Positions 1-10,818 of a stretch of 64,000 nucleotides of DNA are shown here, in pieces. Source of the stretch: Symsagittifera roscoffensis (taxonomy: Eukaryota > Xenacoelomorpha > Acoela > Convolutidae). Made by a program: the position numbers and the translations under genes. The stretch's first letter is position 1; every line of letters begins with the position of its first letter. Under the pieces are notes generated by a model, which searched no databases, was not told where the DNA came from, and saw only the letters and a program-made list of their open reading frames with translations. The stretch is from contig NC_087070.1 in NCBI RefSeq assembly GCF_963678635.1, positions 27,280,057 through 27,344,056 of the forward strand, given 5' to 3'.

Positions 1-346
1 TCTGGACCATTGGGAGACTTCAGTTGTCTGCCTTTCCGTTGAAGGTTCACACTGGTCCAGTTGATTCTTGCTCTGCTATTGTATTTGTTTGGTTTCCTAT
101 ATCAGATAGGACAGCTCTACTCTAGTTTTCTACGATGGAAATTGCGAATAGCAATTTCCCATTGTGTATATTTGACAACTTTCCCGCAATTGTAATTCGG
201 TTGTTCTGATCTTTTATTTGATGTTTTCAGTTGCCGCGAGAAAACTGAGCATGACAGGCTCCATTCGAGTTTTTGAAAAATAAAACTTCATTCCAAAACC
301 ACGTATTTTCGTGCTCCTCAAGGTCAAACTTCCAGATATGACCGAC
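1..346 (+). repeat. Repeat R, copy 1 (structured, about 370 bp)
   Basis: The same sequence occurs three times, starting at or before 1, at 3797 and at 20437, always in the plus orientation. It contains an inverted pair ctggacca/tggtccag (2-9 and 53-60) enclosing a smaller agac/gtct pair, and a second stem gaaattgc/gcaatttc near 135-155. A pyrimidine tract ending in ttttcag (about 224-230) resembles a splice acceptor. It matches no family that I recognise. It could be an LTR-like terminal repeat or a structured non-coding element. Confidence 0.75.
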
Positions 347-795
347 TGGCACATACTCCCCGGACTCAAGATCGATGTCCTCATCGCGTGCTGCCGTCTG
401 TCAGTGAATCCCCAGAAACCCGTGTGTTACTCAAGATACAGTGCCAGTGGTCATTTACAGAACTTTGCAGCAGACTTAAGTTTATCTACACCCCAAAATT
501 CCCAACCAAGTAAAACTTTCACACTATCGCTAAACAGCAATCAAAATCTGCACACCCCTGCACCTGTGAATTTTCGCTTTTTAAGCTAGTACTTTAAAAT
601 TTCTTTTGTCCTATTCAATCAGGAAATTGTCATGCAGCATTTTGATTTATATAATAGATATAATATGTTAATAACAATATCTCATTTGTTAAAATTTCTT
701 TTTCGTGAACCTAGATTTCATCCAAGTTCACCACCAAGCCCCTTTCCTTCCCTCTCAAGACTCAAGACTCTAGAATTCCCAACCGAGCCACCTGC

Positions 796-1467
796 TCACC
801 TCGCTTTCTTCGCCGTCGAGGTACCAGACCCGGATGTATTTGACACCGTGATCTGCTTCAACAGTGCCTCTTCGTCATCAGAGCTAATCACGATCTCTTC
901 CCAGGCTTTCAGCTGTTCATAGGACCGCATCCATTCCCTTTGCTCCTGCAATCTCTTCGCTTGATTGGGCGAACTCTTCACCCTCGACTCTCGGTTCAAA
1001 CAGAAGGAATTGTGCAGACTCAGGCTCACGTTCTTCGCCAAGTCTTCCTCTAGTATCGACTCTATCGCCTTGGTGTTGTTTCTGGACACTCTCCCAAATT
1101 TTTTCCACCCCGTCGTGATCGCATTTCGATGGGTCAGCAGAGGTCTCTTGAAAGCCTCCGGTCCTATCTCGGCCTGGAACTGTCGATATTCCTTCTGATA
1201 TTTCCTCATATGATCCTTCGTTATCATGAATAACCAGGACGTCAACGCCGCTCGAAACCAAGGAAAGAACCTTAAGCGGCTCCATACGTGTCTGACTTCC
1301 ATTGGCATGGCAAATACCTTGCATGCAGTCTCAAACAACTCAAGTCTCCTGCTGTAATCTATCGCGTAAATCGACTCTGCCGTTGGCGTCTTCGATTCCC
1401 GATACTTCGTTACATTTTCTTCAATCCATCGTAGAGCCAGCATCGTGCTCACCACCAAGATGGTCAC
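796..1467 (-). pseudogene. Truncated copy of the 409-codon unknown gene
   Basis: This open frame of 223 codons is nearly identical to the C-terminal half of the 409-codon protein at 4615-5844. It keeps the region rich in aromatic and basic residues and the acidic C-terminus (SSDDEEALL). The N-terminal half is missing because the segmental duplicate ends at 1494, where BEL/Pao sequence begins. It has no independent start signal and is best read as a partial duplicate, not a separate gene. Confidence 0.75.
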
Positions 1468-1494
1468 CTTCTGCTGATGATCGGGCAGTCCTAA

Positions 1495-2947
1495 AACTCC
1501 AGCGAGTGGTTGCCTTCATGCTCAGACTTAGTCCAAAACACCGGCACTACAGCACTAAAGTCAAGGAAATAACCAATCCGGTTGAATTAGAAACCGCCAA
1601 ACAACGACTTTTGTTGATTTCCCAAAAGGAATCTTTTGAAGCGAAATTTTTACTCCTGTCCTGCGACAAATCCGTCAAAAAGTCAAGTCGTATCGCGCAA
1701 TATGCACCGTTTATGGGTCTTGCATTCCTCATTCGTACAACCGGGCGAATTCGCCGCCTAGTTGAAACTGAATTTGACACAAAACACCCCATAATCCTTG
1801 ATGAAAGGCAGACTCTGGTGAAGTTGTTTGTAAGTGATATTCACCATCGCTATCAGCACCAGTTCTTAGACTACCTGCGAGCTGTAATTCACTTAGAGTT
1901 CGCAATCTTGAACCTTCGCTCTTTATTAAAGTCCATTAAAGTCCACTGCCTTATATGTAGGAAGCGCAAAGCCAAAACTGTCACACCTATGATGGCAGAG
2001 CTTCCAGTTGAAAGGCTTGGTTACCGCCAGCCTCCCTTCACAAACTGTGGTGTTGATTATTTTGGACTCTTTACGTCTCAATAAGGAGGAGTTCTGAAAA
2101 ACGATGGTGCTTCCTTTTTGCATGTATGACCACAAGAGCTGTACATATTGAGATTGTCTCATCCATGGATACGAGTTTGTGTGTAATGAGAATCGAAAGA
2201 TTCATTGCCCGTCGCGGCACTCCATCAGTCATTTGGTCTGATAACGGCACCAATTTTGTGGGAGCCGAGAAAGAAATCTTGAATTGTATTCAGTCGTGGA
2301 ACGATCAAGCACCCCCAGAGCTGGCGAAGAAGGGTTATAAGTGGAAATTTAACCCCCCGGCAGCCCCGCATCACGGTGGTTCTTGGGAACGTCTCATTCG
2401 GTGTTGTAAAAGGGTATTCTACGCATTAATAGGAAGTAGAAAGCTCACTCCCGAAGTCCTTGAAACAACTTTCTGTCTTGTAGATCAATCACTGAACGCT
2501 CGACCTATAACATCAGTGAGTGCAAGTCCGGATGGTTTCGAGGTGTTAACTCCTAATCATTTTTTGTTAGGCCGAAATGGTACTAGCTTCCTTTCTCTCT
2601 CTTTCCAGGAGCACTTCGACCATCGAAAGCAATATAACCGAGCGCAAAGCTACGCCAACGCAACTTGGAGTCGTTGGCTGCGAGATTATGTGCCAGCGCT
2701 GAATAAACGCAGTAAGTGGCACTCCGATAGTGACTTTATTTTAAAAACAGGGGATTTAGTGTGGATTGTTGACGAACGCAGCCCAAGGGGACATTACCCT
2801 CTGGCTTGTATAAAAACCCTTAATTACGGAAAAGACAACATAGCCCGCTCCGCCGTAGTTACCACCCGCTCCGGGGAGCTAACTCGACCGCCCGTAAAAC
2901 TCGCACCCGTTTTCGTTCCTTTGGGTGCGGAAGATGTTCGCGCTTAA
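1495..2947 (+). pseudogene. BEL/Pao retrotransposon pol 3' end: integrase
   Basis: The coding region is in two frames, about 1495-2084 and 2126-2947. The first carries the integrase zinc-binding region (histidines near DIHHRYQH, cysteines in CLICRK) and the first catalytic aspartate in GVDYFG. The second carries SDNGTNF and the catalytic glutamate in GGSWERL, 48 residues after the second aspartate, a spacing typical of BEL/Pao and not D35E. The family's C-terminal LTPNHFLLGR and GDLVWIVDE motifs follow. Reverse transcriptase and everything upstream are absent, and the two frames do not join near 2085-2125, so this copy is dead. The 5' boundary coincides with the end of the duplicated segment. 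Confidence 0.9.
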
Positions 2948-3796
2948 ATTGATCTTAAATTAATGACGTCATTATAGCGCGAAAGTGAAAAAACTAAAAT
3001 TAGATTTTCTTAGAGAAAAGGCCTTGAAAATTACTGGTTTGTCCGATTAAGGTCAGTTTGCCATCAAAAATGTTTATAGATTTTTGAGATTGTTGGAAAC
3101 CGTATTGCTAAAAATGTTAACCGAAAAATGTTCAACCCATTGTTTCAGATATTACTTATTCTTTATATTATCTGTTAAGTTGCCGATAATTTACAGATAT
3201 TGAAGCAAGTTTTTGTAGGTCTTACATGATACGAGAGTGCGGCACACTGCGGAAGTTATCAAAAACCAACAGATTGTAACAGTCGCCTACTTCGGTCACA
3301 TATGAGGCTTAAGAAAAATAGGCCCTATAACCATTGGCTCAAGAGTCAGGGACACTATCTCTTGTGTTTTTCTACCTCAAAAACGGTCGGAGCCAATTCG
3401 GTTCGCTTGCGACATGAGACTAGAACCCGTTACAGCTTAAAGGCCACTATCAAAATACGCCCCCCCCCTACTCTAGAAAATAAGAACCCCCCATACTTAG
3501 GTCTCAAAATACCCAAAATACACGAACGCCGTTAAAAACAGGGTCGGAAAAATCCGGTAAGTTACTTTTTATTGGACAGTGAAACTTTGATCCATTTCAG
3601 ATGGATCAACCTAAAACTCGCCTCACCTCAACATACTTATTATAAAATGCACTCGAGAAAACTAAATTTGGTACTTACATAGCAGCACGCTTGAGAAACA
3701 GAGTATTTAAACTAATTAATGACTCTAGCATAAATATAATCGAATATAACTCAAGAAGTTTTCTAATGATGAGTTCCAATCAAAGGAAATAAGTTT
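2948..3796. other. Non-coding DNA after BEL/Pao pol
   Basis: No convincing gene is visible. By position this could contain the 3' untranslated region and 3' LTR of the BEL/Pao element, but there is no second LTR to compare with. A perfect 8-base palindrome tgacgtca lies near 2965. A C8 run and a short spurious frame occur around 3302-3535. Confidence 0.5.
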
Positions 3797-4165
3797 TAAC
3801 TCAAGAATATTGTTTTAGATCTGGACCATTGGGAGACTTCAGTTGTCTGCCTTTCCGTTGAAGGTTCACACTGGTCCAGTTGATTCTTGCTCTGCTATTG
3901 TATTTGTTTGGTTTCCTATATCAGATAGGACAGCTCTACTCTAGTTTTCTACGATGGAAATTGCGAATAGCAATTTCCCACTGTGTATATTTGACAACTT
4001 TCCCGCAATTGTAATTTGGTTGTTCTGATCTTTTATTTGATGTTTTCAGTTGCCGCGAGAAAACTGAGCATGACAGGCTCCATTCGAGTTTTTGAAAAAT
4101 AAAACTTCATTCCAAAACCACGTATTTTCGTGCTCCTCAAGGTCAAACTTCCAGATATGACCGAC
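3797..4165 (+). repeat. Repeat R, copy 2
   Basis: This copy matches 20437-20812 from the shared left flank (ttaactcaagaatat) to the shared right end (ccagatatgaccgact). The nested hairpin and the gaaattgc/gcaatttc stem are conserved. It lies just beyond the 3' end of the minus-strand multi-ORF block. Confidence 0.8.
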
Positions 4166-5313
4166 TGGCACATACTCCCCGGACTCAAGATCGATGTCCT
4201 CATCGCGTGCTGCCGTCTGTCAGTGAATCCCCAGAAACCCGTGTGTTACTCAAGATACAGTGCCAGTGGTCATTTACAGAACTTTGCAGCAGACTTAAGT
4301 TTAACTACACCCCAAAATTCACAACCAAGTAAAATTTTCACACTATCGCTAAACAGCAATCAAAATCTGCACACCCCTGCACCTGTGAATTTTCGCTTTT
4401 TAAGCTAGTACTTTAAAATTTCTTTTGTTCTATTCAATCAGGAAATTGTCATGCAGCATTTTGATTTATATAATAGATATAATATGTTAATAACAATATC
4501 TCATTTGTTAAAATTTCTTTTTCGTGAACCTAGATTTCATCCAAGTTCACCACCAAGCCCCTTTCCTTCCCTCTCAAGACTCAAGACTCTAGAATTCCCC
4601 ACCGAGCCATCTGCTCACCTCGCGTTCTTCGCCGTCGAGGTACCAGACCCGGATGTATTTGACACCGTGATCTGCTTCAACAGTGCCTCTTCGTCATCAG
4701 AGCTAATCACGATCTCTTCCCAGGCTTTCAGCTGTTCATAGGACCGCATCCATTCCCTTTGCTCCTGCAATCTCTTCGCTTGATTGGGCGAACTCTTCAC
4801 CCTCGACTCTCGGTTCAAACAGAAGGAATTGTGCAGACTCAGGCTCACGTTCTTCGCCAAGTCTTCCTCTAGTATCGACTCTATCGCCTTGGTGTTGTTT
4901 CTGGACACTCTCCCAAATTTTTTCCACCCCGTCGTGATCGCATTTCGATGGGTCAGCAGAGGTCTCTTGAAAGCCTCCGGTCCTATCTCGGCCTGGAACT
5001 GTCGATATTCCTTCTGATATTTCCTCATATGATCCTTCGTTATCATGAATAACCAGGACGTCAACGTCGCTCGAAACCAAGGAAAGAACCTTAAGCGGCT
5101 CCATACGTGTCTGACTTCCATTGGCATGGCGAATACCTTGCATGCAGTCTCAAACAACTCAAGTCTCCTGCTGTAATCTATCGCGTAAATCGACTCTGCC
5201 GTTGGCGTCTTCGATTCCCGATACTTCGTTACATTTTCTTCAATCCATCGTAGAGCCAGCATCGTGCTCACCACCAAGATGGTCACCTTCTGCTGATGAT
5301 TGGGCAGTCCTAA
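3820..5313. repeat. Segmental duplicate, copy 2 (partner 1-1494)
   Basis: This segment is near-identical to 1-1494. Here the sequence continues without a break into the rest of the 409-codon gene, so this copy preserves the ancestral arrangement and copy 1 is the truncated derivative. The stretch 4166-4614 between repeat R and the gene holds no recognisable coding sequence. Confidence 0.9.
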
Positions 5314-5844
5314 CGACCTGATTTCTTCCACATCCCAGATCCGGCAGAGATTTGCGTGATCCGGGTACCACACTGTTTGTGCCAGACAGTGGCATGGACC
5401 TTCCCCATGTGTGAGGTCGATGCTCCTAAGATTGCGTTCTCCCGAGGCTTCTAGGAGAGGCTCAAGTTCCATCATTTTATCGTGTATCGCGTCGTTCTCT
5501 TCCAGGTTTGGAGCACCACCCATAGGTTTTCCGATCACGTTTTGTCTCTCATGGTCACTTGTGTTTTCACCTTCCAAACCCAAAAGTTCTTCCCCCCAGA
5601 TTTCACTCAATTCGTCCCTCTGTTCTTTCGGCACTGTCCCTCGGATTTTCCTCAACAGCCTGTGTGAGTGATGCGACATCCGAGCCAGTCTTACGCACGT
5701 GGGCACTGAGAAGGCTTTGTCTATCAATATATCAATACCCTTTGGCTGGATACCTCCACCATCGCCATGTGCAATGGATAGTGGCTGCCACATAGGTTGG
5801 CCATCACTGACCCCACTAAGGACTTCGTATTTAGAGGAAGTCAT
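4615..5844 (-). CDS. Unknown protein, 409 codons, of the multi-ORF element
   Basis: I do not recognise this protein. It is the longest frame at the 3' end of the minus-strand multi-ORF block. A Cys/His cluster lies around residues 170-195 (GEGPCHCLAQ, followed by a further His and Cys). The middle is rich in Trp, Phe, Arg and Lys, and the C-terminus is acidic (SSDDEEALL). No signal peptide or transmembrane segment is obvious. The start ATG arises where this copy reads gtcatagg and the duplicate copy at about 8925 reads gaccatagg, so the true start may lie further upstream in the ancestral gene. Its C-terminal half is duplicated at 796-1467 and its first two thirds at 8098-8877. Confidence 0.45.
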   Translation of the reverse strand: MTSSKYEVLSGVSDGQPMWQPLSIAHGDGGGIQPKGIDILIDKAFSVPTCVRLARMSHHSHRLLRKIRGTVPKEQRDELSEIWGEELLGLEGENTSDHERQNVIGKPMGGAPNLEENDAIHDKMMELEPLLEASGERNLRSIDLTHGEGPCHCLAQTVWYPDHANLCRIWDVEEIRSLGLPNHQQKVTILVVSTMLALRWIEENVTKYRESKTPTAESIYAIDYSRRLELFETACKVFAMPMEVRHVWSRLRFFPWFRATLTSWLFMITKDHMRKYQKEYRQFQAEIGPEAFKRPLLTHRNAITTGWKKFGRVSRNNTKAIESILEEDLAKNVSLSLHNSFCLNRESRVKSSPNQAKRLQEQREWMRSYEQLKAWEEIVISSDDEEALLKQITVSNTSGSGTSTAKNAR

Positions 5845-6412
5845 AGGCTTCGCTCATGGGAAATCCCATTTCCGCTTCAAGTCCAACCTGCCAGCTCTTG
5901 ATGTGTTTCTGGGTTACCTGCAACACCCTGGGCCATGACTCCACACTCAACGCGGTCACCAAGTGGTGTTCTGACTCTAGCCTCTCCAGTGACTGGAGAC
6001 TGCACATTCTCGAGAAGAATCCCAGAGCTGTTGCTAGGTTCACCGTGGTACTCGCATAACACTCAGCCACTATCTATATTTCACTCTTCTCCCTTTCGGT
6101 AATTTCTTCAAACCAGGTGACTAGATCTTCTTTCTGGAAGGACTGTATCCTGAAGCATGACCATCCATCACAGGTATGCTCGCCAATTCCACACGTCGAA
6201 TCAAGACAACTGCCTGGCTCCATTTTCCTCACCGACCCTAGTCTACTCGTCGTTTCACTTGACTCCTTCACCTGAGGCAGGATCAGTCTGTGCACTATGC
6301 TCATTTCGCCAGATCTTCGTCCTCCGCTGGTGCTAATCTCACTCGCTCCGTGACTTCCTCGATCAGGCTCGCTTGGGGATGTGGACACCAGGAGGGCCTC
6401 AGCAATTTCCAC
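5831..6412 (-). pseudogene. Unknown frame split by an in-frame TAG (left copy)
   Basis: Two stretches, 6412-6074 (112 codons) and 6070-5831 (79 codons), lie in one frame and are separated by a single TAG. The same layout and stop occur in the duplicate at 9497-8808. I do not recognise the product. The first part is rich in Ser, Glu and Gly. The second part has no ATG at its start, so it would be made only by readthrough, or the gene is inactive. Confidence 0.4.
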
Positions 6413-6574
6413 ACCACTCCCAGACTTGTGACCAACATGCCATTCCCGTTACCCATCTTCAGTTCGACTCGAGCATGGCACACTTATCACCTCTGGTGTC
6501 TTCTCGAGAATCAAACCTAAGCTAGGTCTCTCTCTCTACAGTGTCTATCTCAACTATCTTCTCTGTCCAGAACT

Positions 6575-7630
6575 TTAGTAGCTCCGCCACTTCGTAGTTT
6601 CTGTGAGCGGCTCCGGCTTCCGAGTCCAGGAAAGGGTTGTACGCCATCCCATCACTCCAGACACATACTGGTACTCTCCCTTCTTATTGGATTTCAAGTA
6701 CTCTCCTGAAGAGGCCAAGTTACGGTGCACGTCGTGTTTCTCCTCGAACTTCTTGTTGTAGAATCTCGGTATCTCATCTAACTTCCTGTGGCTCTCTAGA
6801 GACTGCCTGGAACCATCCTCCTTTTCTATCCCAGTACTCTGGTATACATTCAAGATGACTGCTGAGACTCTCCTTTCCATTGCTTTGCTCCCAGTTGCTC
6901 TTTGCTGGCATGCTAGGATGGTGCTGTCAGTCATCACCGACATTATCCACCTCAAGAAACAAGTAGCGTCTCTTCTCCTTGCCAGGCTCAAGCCTGAGTT
7001 ATCCCTAGCCACGTGTTGCATCAATGTCTGATATATTTGTAGACTTTTTCCACCCAACTTCAACTTGTCGTGCGAGGTCAGCGTTTTCAACTCTGTCCCC
7101 ACCAGGCTCCACGCGAACATCAATTGTCCTGTTGTTCTAACAAAAGGATTTGCCATCAACGGCGACGCCGATGAGGATGTCCTCATCGCTTCTTCAAAAT
7201 AATCCCTCAACAAGTTCTGCCAAGTTCTCCTCAGATGGCTCCCCAATTCCAACTTGTTAATATCAGCCTTCTGCTGGGTAGCCCAGTTGCGTCGTTTGCG
7301 TGACACTCCACTGTCGAGCTTCTTTAGGCAGTCTTCCAATTCCTTCAATGTTTCCAGGGCCACCCACCACGGTCGGGAGGTGTTCCTCGTTTTATTCTTC
7401 TCGAGAGGATCGCTAGTCACTTGCTTCCCAGTGGCCTGATGTTCATTTGAGACCCATTCTTTGCCGACGTCCACTTCCCATGTCTGCTCGCTCGTTGAAC
7501 CTTGTTTCATCTTTGTCCTCTGAGGCTTGAAGTCTTCCTCCGTTGTCGAGTTGGTGGGAACCTCCATCTCTCTTTCTACCTCGAGCAGTTTCCTTGGTTC
7601 GTAGCTCTCTTGTAGGCTGCTGTCTTCCAT
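6575..7630 (-). CDS. Unknown protein, 351 codons (left copy)
   Basis: This open frame has no family that I recognise. The N-terminal third is charged and rich in Glu and Lys. Around residues 110-250 it is predominantly alpha-helical in composition, with repeated Leu/Trp/Arg patterns. It contains several cysteines but no clear zinc motif. The copy at 9660-10715 encodes essentially the same protein. Several stops follow within about 35 bases of its end, so either the frame truly ends here or the gene is decaying. It belongs to the minus-strand multi-ORF block. Confidence 0.45.
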   Translation of the reverse strand: MEDSSLQESYEPRKLLEVEREMEVPTNSTTEEDFKPQRTKMKQGSTSEQTWEVDVGKEWVSNEHQATGKQVTSDPLEKNKTRNTSRPWWVALETLKELEDCLKKLDSGVSRKRRNWATQQKADINKLELGSHLRRTWQNLLRDYFEEAMRTSSSASPLMANPFVRTTGQLMFAWSLVGTELKTLTSHDKLKLGGKSLQIYQTLMQHVARDNSGLSLARRRDATCFLRWIMSVMTDSTILACQQRATGSKAMERRVSAVILNVYQSTGIEKEDGSRQSLESHRKLDEIPRFYNKKFEEKHDVHRNLASSGEYLKSNKKGEYQYVSGVMGWRTTLSWTRKPEPLTETTKWRSY

Positions 7631-7733
7631 CGTGCCAGAACCATGGGGGCCGTCTCTCCCAAGTTTTTCTCCGAGACCGCATCCGCTGAAGGACTACCCC
7701 GCCCTTCTACCTCTCTCTTCCTCTTGCGAGACT

Positions 7734-8060
7734 TCATGTCTTTACTTGGGGCGTTGCCGTTATCATCACTGATTCGACCTCTTTGTCTTCATCCAACCCT
7801 TCCAACTCTTGCCTCCCCCCTGCTCGAGCCTTAAGGATATTAGTACTTTTAATTATAATACTAGTTTCGACTTTATCCTCTCTTATACTTTCAATTATTT
7901 TATTGACCGTTTTTTGTTTCAGAGTATAGCTGTCTTTACATTCGTCTTCTTTGGTCTTCCGTGATGCCCTTCTCAACTCGACCATCTTGCTCAGCAGTTC
8001 TCCTCTAGCTTTCTCCTCCAGACCCGTCCCGATCAGGACAGGCTCTCCGAACTTCACCAC
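7734..8060 (-). pseudogene. Truncated copy of the 243-codon acidic frame
   Basis: This matches the C-terminal 108 codons of the frame at 10819-11550. Its N-terminal part was lost at the duplication junction (8064/8065), where the sequence jumps back into the 409-codon gene. Confidence 0.7.
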
Positions 8061-8097
8061 TGTGTCCTATCTCGGCCTGGAACTGTCGATATTCCTT

Positions 8098-8877
8098 CTA
8101 ATATTTCCTCATATGATCCTTCGTTATCATGAATAACCAGGACGTCAACGTCGCTCGAAACCAAGGAAAGAACCTTAAGCGGCTCCATACGTGTCTGACT
8201 TCCATTGGCATGGCGAATACCTTGCATGCAGTCTCAAACAACTCAAGTCTCCTGCTGTAATCTATCGCGTAAATCGACTCTGCCGTTGGCGTCTTCGATT
8301 CCCGATACTTCGTTACATTTTCTTCAATCCATCGTAGAGCCAGCATCGTGCTCACCACCAAGATGGTCACCTTCTGCTGATGATTGGGCAGTCCTAACGA
8401 CCTGATTTCTTCCACATCCCAGATCCGGCAGAGATTTGCGTGATCCGGGTACCACACTGTTTGTGCCAGACAGTGGCATGGACCTTCCCCATGTGTGAGG
8501 TCGATGCTCCTAAGATTGCGTTCTCCCGAGGCTTCTAGGAGAGGCTCAAGTTCCATCATTTTATCGTGTATCGCGTCGTTCTCTTCCAGGTTTGGAGCAC
8601 CACCCATAGGTTTTCCGATCACGTTTTGTCTCTCGTGGTCACTTGTGTTTTCACCTTCCAAACCCAAAAGTTCTTCCCCCCAGATTTCACTCAATTCGTC
8701 CCTCTGTTCTTTCGGCACTGTCCCTCGGATTTTCCTCAACAGCCTGTGTGAGTGATGCGACATCCGAGCCAGTCTTACGCACGTGGGCACTGAGAAGGCT
8801 TTGTCTATCAATATATCAATACCCTTTGGCTGGATACCTCCACCATCGCCATGTGCAATGGATAGTGGCTGCCACAT
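8098..8877 (-). pseudogene. Partial copy of the 409-codon unknown gene
   Basis: These 259 codons are nearly identical to the N-terminal two thirds of the protein at 4615-5844. The frame is cut at its 3' end by the tandem-duplication junction at 8064/8065. The upstream ATG seen in the left copy is absent here because of a one-base difference. Confidence 0.7.
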
Positions 8878-9497
8878 AGGTTGGCCATCACTGACCCCAC
8901 TAAGGACTTCGTATTTAGAGGAAGACCATAGGCTTCGCTCATGGGAAATCCCATTTCCGCTTCAAGTCCAACCTGCCAGCTCTTGATGTGTTTCTGGGTT
9001 ACCTGCAACACCCTGGGCCATGACTCCACACTCAACGCGGTCACCAAGTGGTGTTCTGACTCTAGCCTCTCCAGTGACTGGAGACTGCACATTCTCGAGA
9101 AGAATCCCAGAGCTGTTGCTAGGTTCACCGTGGTACTCGCATAACACTCAGCCACTATCTATATTTCACTCTTCTCCCTTTCGGTAATTTCTTCAAACCA
9201 GGTGACTAGATCTTCTTTCTGGAAGGACTGTATCCTGAAGCATGACCATCCATCACAGGTGTGCTCGCCAATTCCACACGTCGAATCAAGACAACTGCCT
9301 GGCTCCATTTTCCTCACCGACCCTAGTCTACTCGTCGTTTCACTTGACTCCTTCACCTGAGGCAGGATCAGTCTGTGCACTATGCTCATTTCGCCAGATC
9401 TTCGTCCTCCGCTGGTGCTAATCTCACTCGCTCCGTGACTTCCTCGATCAGGCTCGCTTGGGGATGTGGACGCCAGGAGGGCCTCAGCAATTTCCAC
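8808..9497 (-). pseudogene. Unknown frame split by an in-frame TAG (right copy)
   Basis: 9497-9159 (112 codons) and 9155-8808 (115 codons) share one reading frame and are interrupted by a single TAG at 9159-9161. The second half extends further than in the left copy because of the one-base indel near 8925. The product is unknown. The upstream 351-codon frame (9660-10715) is also in this register, separated by a stretch of about 160 bases with several stops. Confidence 0.4.
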
Positions 9498-9659
9498 ACC
9501 ACTCCCAGACTCGTGACCAACATGCCATTCCCGTTACCCATCTTCAGTTCGACTCGAGCATGGCACACTTATCACCTCTGGTGTCTTCTCGAGAATCAAA
9601 CCTAAGCTAGGTCTCTCTCTCTACAGTGTCTATCTCAACTATCTTCTCTGTCCAGAACT

Positions 9660-10715
9660 TTAGTAGCTCCGCCACTTCGTAGTTTCTGTGAGCGGCTCCG
9701 GCTTCCGAGTCCAGGAAAGGGTTGTACGCCATCCCATCACTCCAGACACATACTGGTACTCTCCCTTCTTATTGGATTTCAAGTACTCTCCTGAAGAGGC
9801 CAAGTTACGGTGCACGTCGTGTTTCTCCTCGAACTTCTTGTTGTAGAATCTCGGTATCTCATCTAACTTCCTGTGGCTCTCTAGAGACTGCCTGGAACCA
9901 TCCTCCTTTTCTATCCCAGTACTCTGGTATACATTCAAGATGACTGCTGAGACTCTCCTTTCCATTGCTTTGCTCCCAGTTGCTCTTTGCTGGCATGCTA
10001 GGATGGTGCTGTCAGTCATCACCGACATTATCCACCTCAAGAAACAAGTAGCGTCTCTTCTCCTTGCCAGGCTCAAGCCTGAGTTATCCCTAGCCACGTG
10101 TTGCATCAATGTCTGATATATTTGTAGACTTTTTCCACCCAACTTCAACTTGTCGTGCGAGGTCAGCGTTTTCAACTCTGTCCCCACCAGGCTCCACGCG
10201 AACATCAATTGTCCTGTTGTTCTAACAAAAGGATTTGCCATCAACGGCGACGCCGATGAGGATGTCCTCATCGCTTCTTCAAAATAATCCCTCAACAAGT
10301 TCTGCCAAGTTCTCCTCAGATGGCTCCCCAATTCCAACTTGTTAATATCAGCCTTCTGCTGGGTAGCCCAGTTGCGTCGTTTGCGTGACACTCCACTGTC
10401 GAGCTTCTTTAGGCAGTCTTCCAATTCCTTCAATGTTTCCAGGGCCACCCACCACGGTCGGGAGGTGTTCCTCGTTTTATTCTTCTCGAGAGGATCGCTA
10501 GTCACTTGCTTCCCAGTGGCCTGATGTTCATTTGAGACCCATTCTTTGCCGACGTCCACTTCCCATGTCTGCTCGCTCGTTGAACCTTGTTTCATCTTTG
10601 TCCTCTGAGGCTTGAAGTCTTCCTCCGTTGTCGAGTTGGTGGGAACCTCCATCTCTCTTTCTACCTCGAGCAGTTTCCTTGGTTCGTAGCTCTCTTGTAG
10701 GCTGCTGTCTTCCAT
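9660..10715 (-). CDS. Unknown protein, 351 codons (right copy)
   Basis: This encodes essentially the same unrecognised protein as 6575-7630. Here the upstream context is intact, so it shows the true order: acidic frame 10819-11550, then this protein, then the split frame 9497-8808, then the 409-codon gene. Conservation of the open frame in both copies says little about function because the copies are very young. Confidence 0.45.
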   Translation of the reverse strand: MEDSSLQESYEPRKLLEVEREMEVPTNSTTEEDFKPQRTKMKQGSTSEQTWEVDVGKEWVSNEHQATGKQVTSDPLEKNKTRNTSRPWWVALETLKELEDCLKKLDSGVSRKRRNWATQQKADINKLELGSHLRRTWQNLLRDYFEEAMRTSSSASPLMANPFVRTTGQLMFAWSLVGTELKTLTSHDKLKLGGKSLQIYQTLMQHVARDNSGLSLARRRDATCFLRWIMSVMTDSTILACQQRATGSKAMERRVSAVILNVYQSTGIEKEDGSRQSLESHRKLDEIPRFYNKKFEEKHDVHRNLASSGEYLKSNKKGEYQYVSGVMGWRTTLSWTRKPEPLTETTKWRSY

Positions 10716-10818
10716 CGTGCCAGAACCATGGGGGCCGTCTCTCCCAAGTTTTTCTCCGAGACCGCATCCGCTGAAGGACTACCCCACCCTTCTACCTCTC
10801 TCTTCCTCTTGCGAGACT

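Larger units (their letters stand above)
1..1494. repeat. Segmental duplicate, copy 1 (partner 3820-5313)
   Basis: Bases 1-1494 reappear at 3820-5313 at an offset of 3819 with only scattered substitutions, so the duplication looks recent. The unit holds repeat R at its left end and the 3' part of the 409-codon minus-strand gene at its right end. Copy 1 stops abruptly after the gcagtcctaa shared by both copies and runs into BEL/Pao integrase sequence, while copy 2 continues into the full gene. Copy 1 may begin left of the window. Confidence 0.9.
4981..8064. repeat. Tandem duplication of about 3.08 kb, left copy
   Basis: 4981-8064 and 8065-11149 match at an offset of 3084 (3085 after a single-base indel near 5841) with very few substitutions. 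The left copy ends at gtgtcc, where the right copy would read on into cacagttc, and the junction shares tcc with the unit start. Each unit contains the same 351-codon frame and its downstream frames. The near-identity indicates a recent event. Confidence 0.95.

Noticed and set aside
5411-5938. Overlapping plus-strand frames in the duplicated region
   Set aside because: They lie opposite the 409-codon minus-strand frame and recur only because the whole segment is duplicated.
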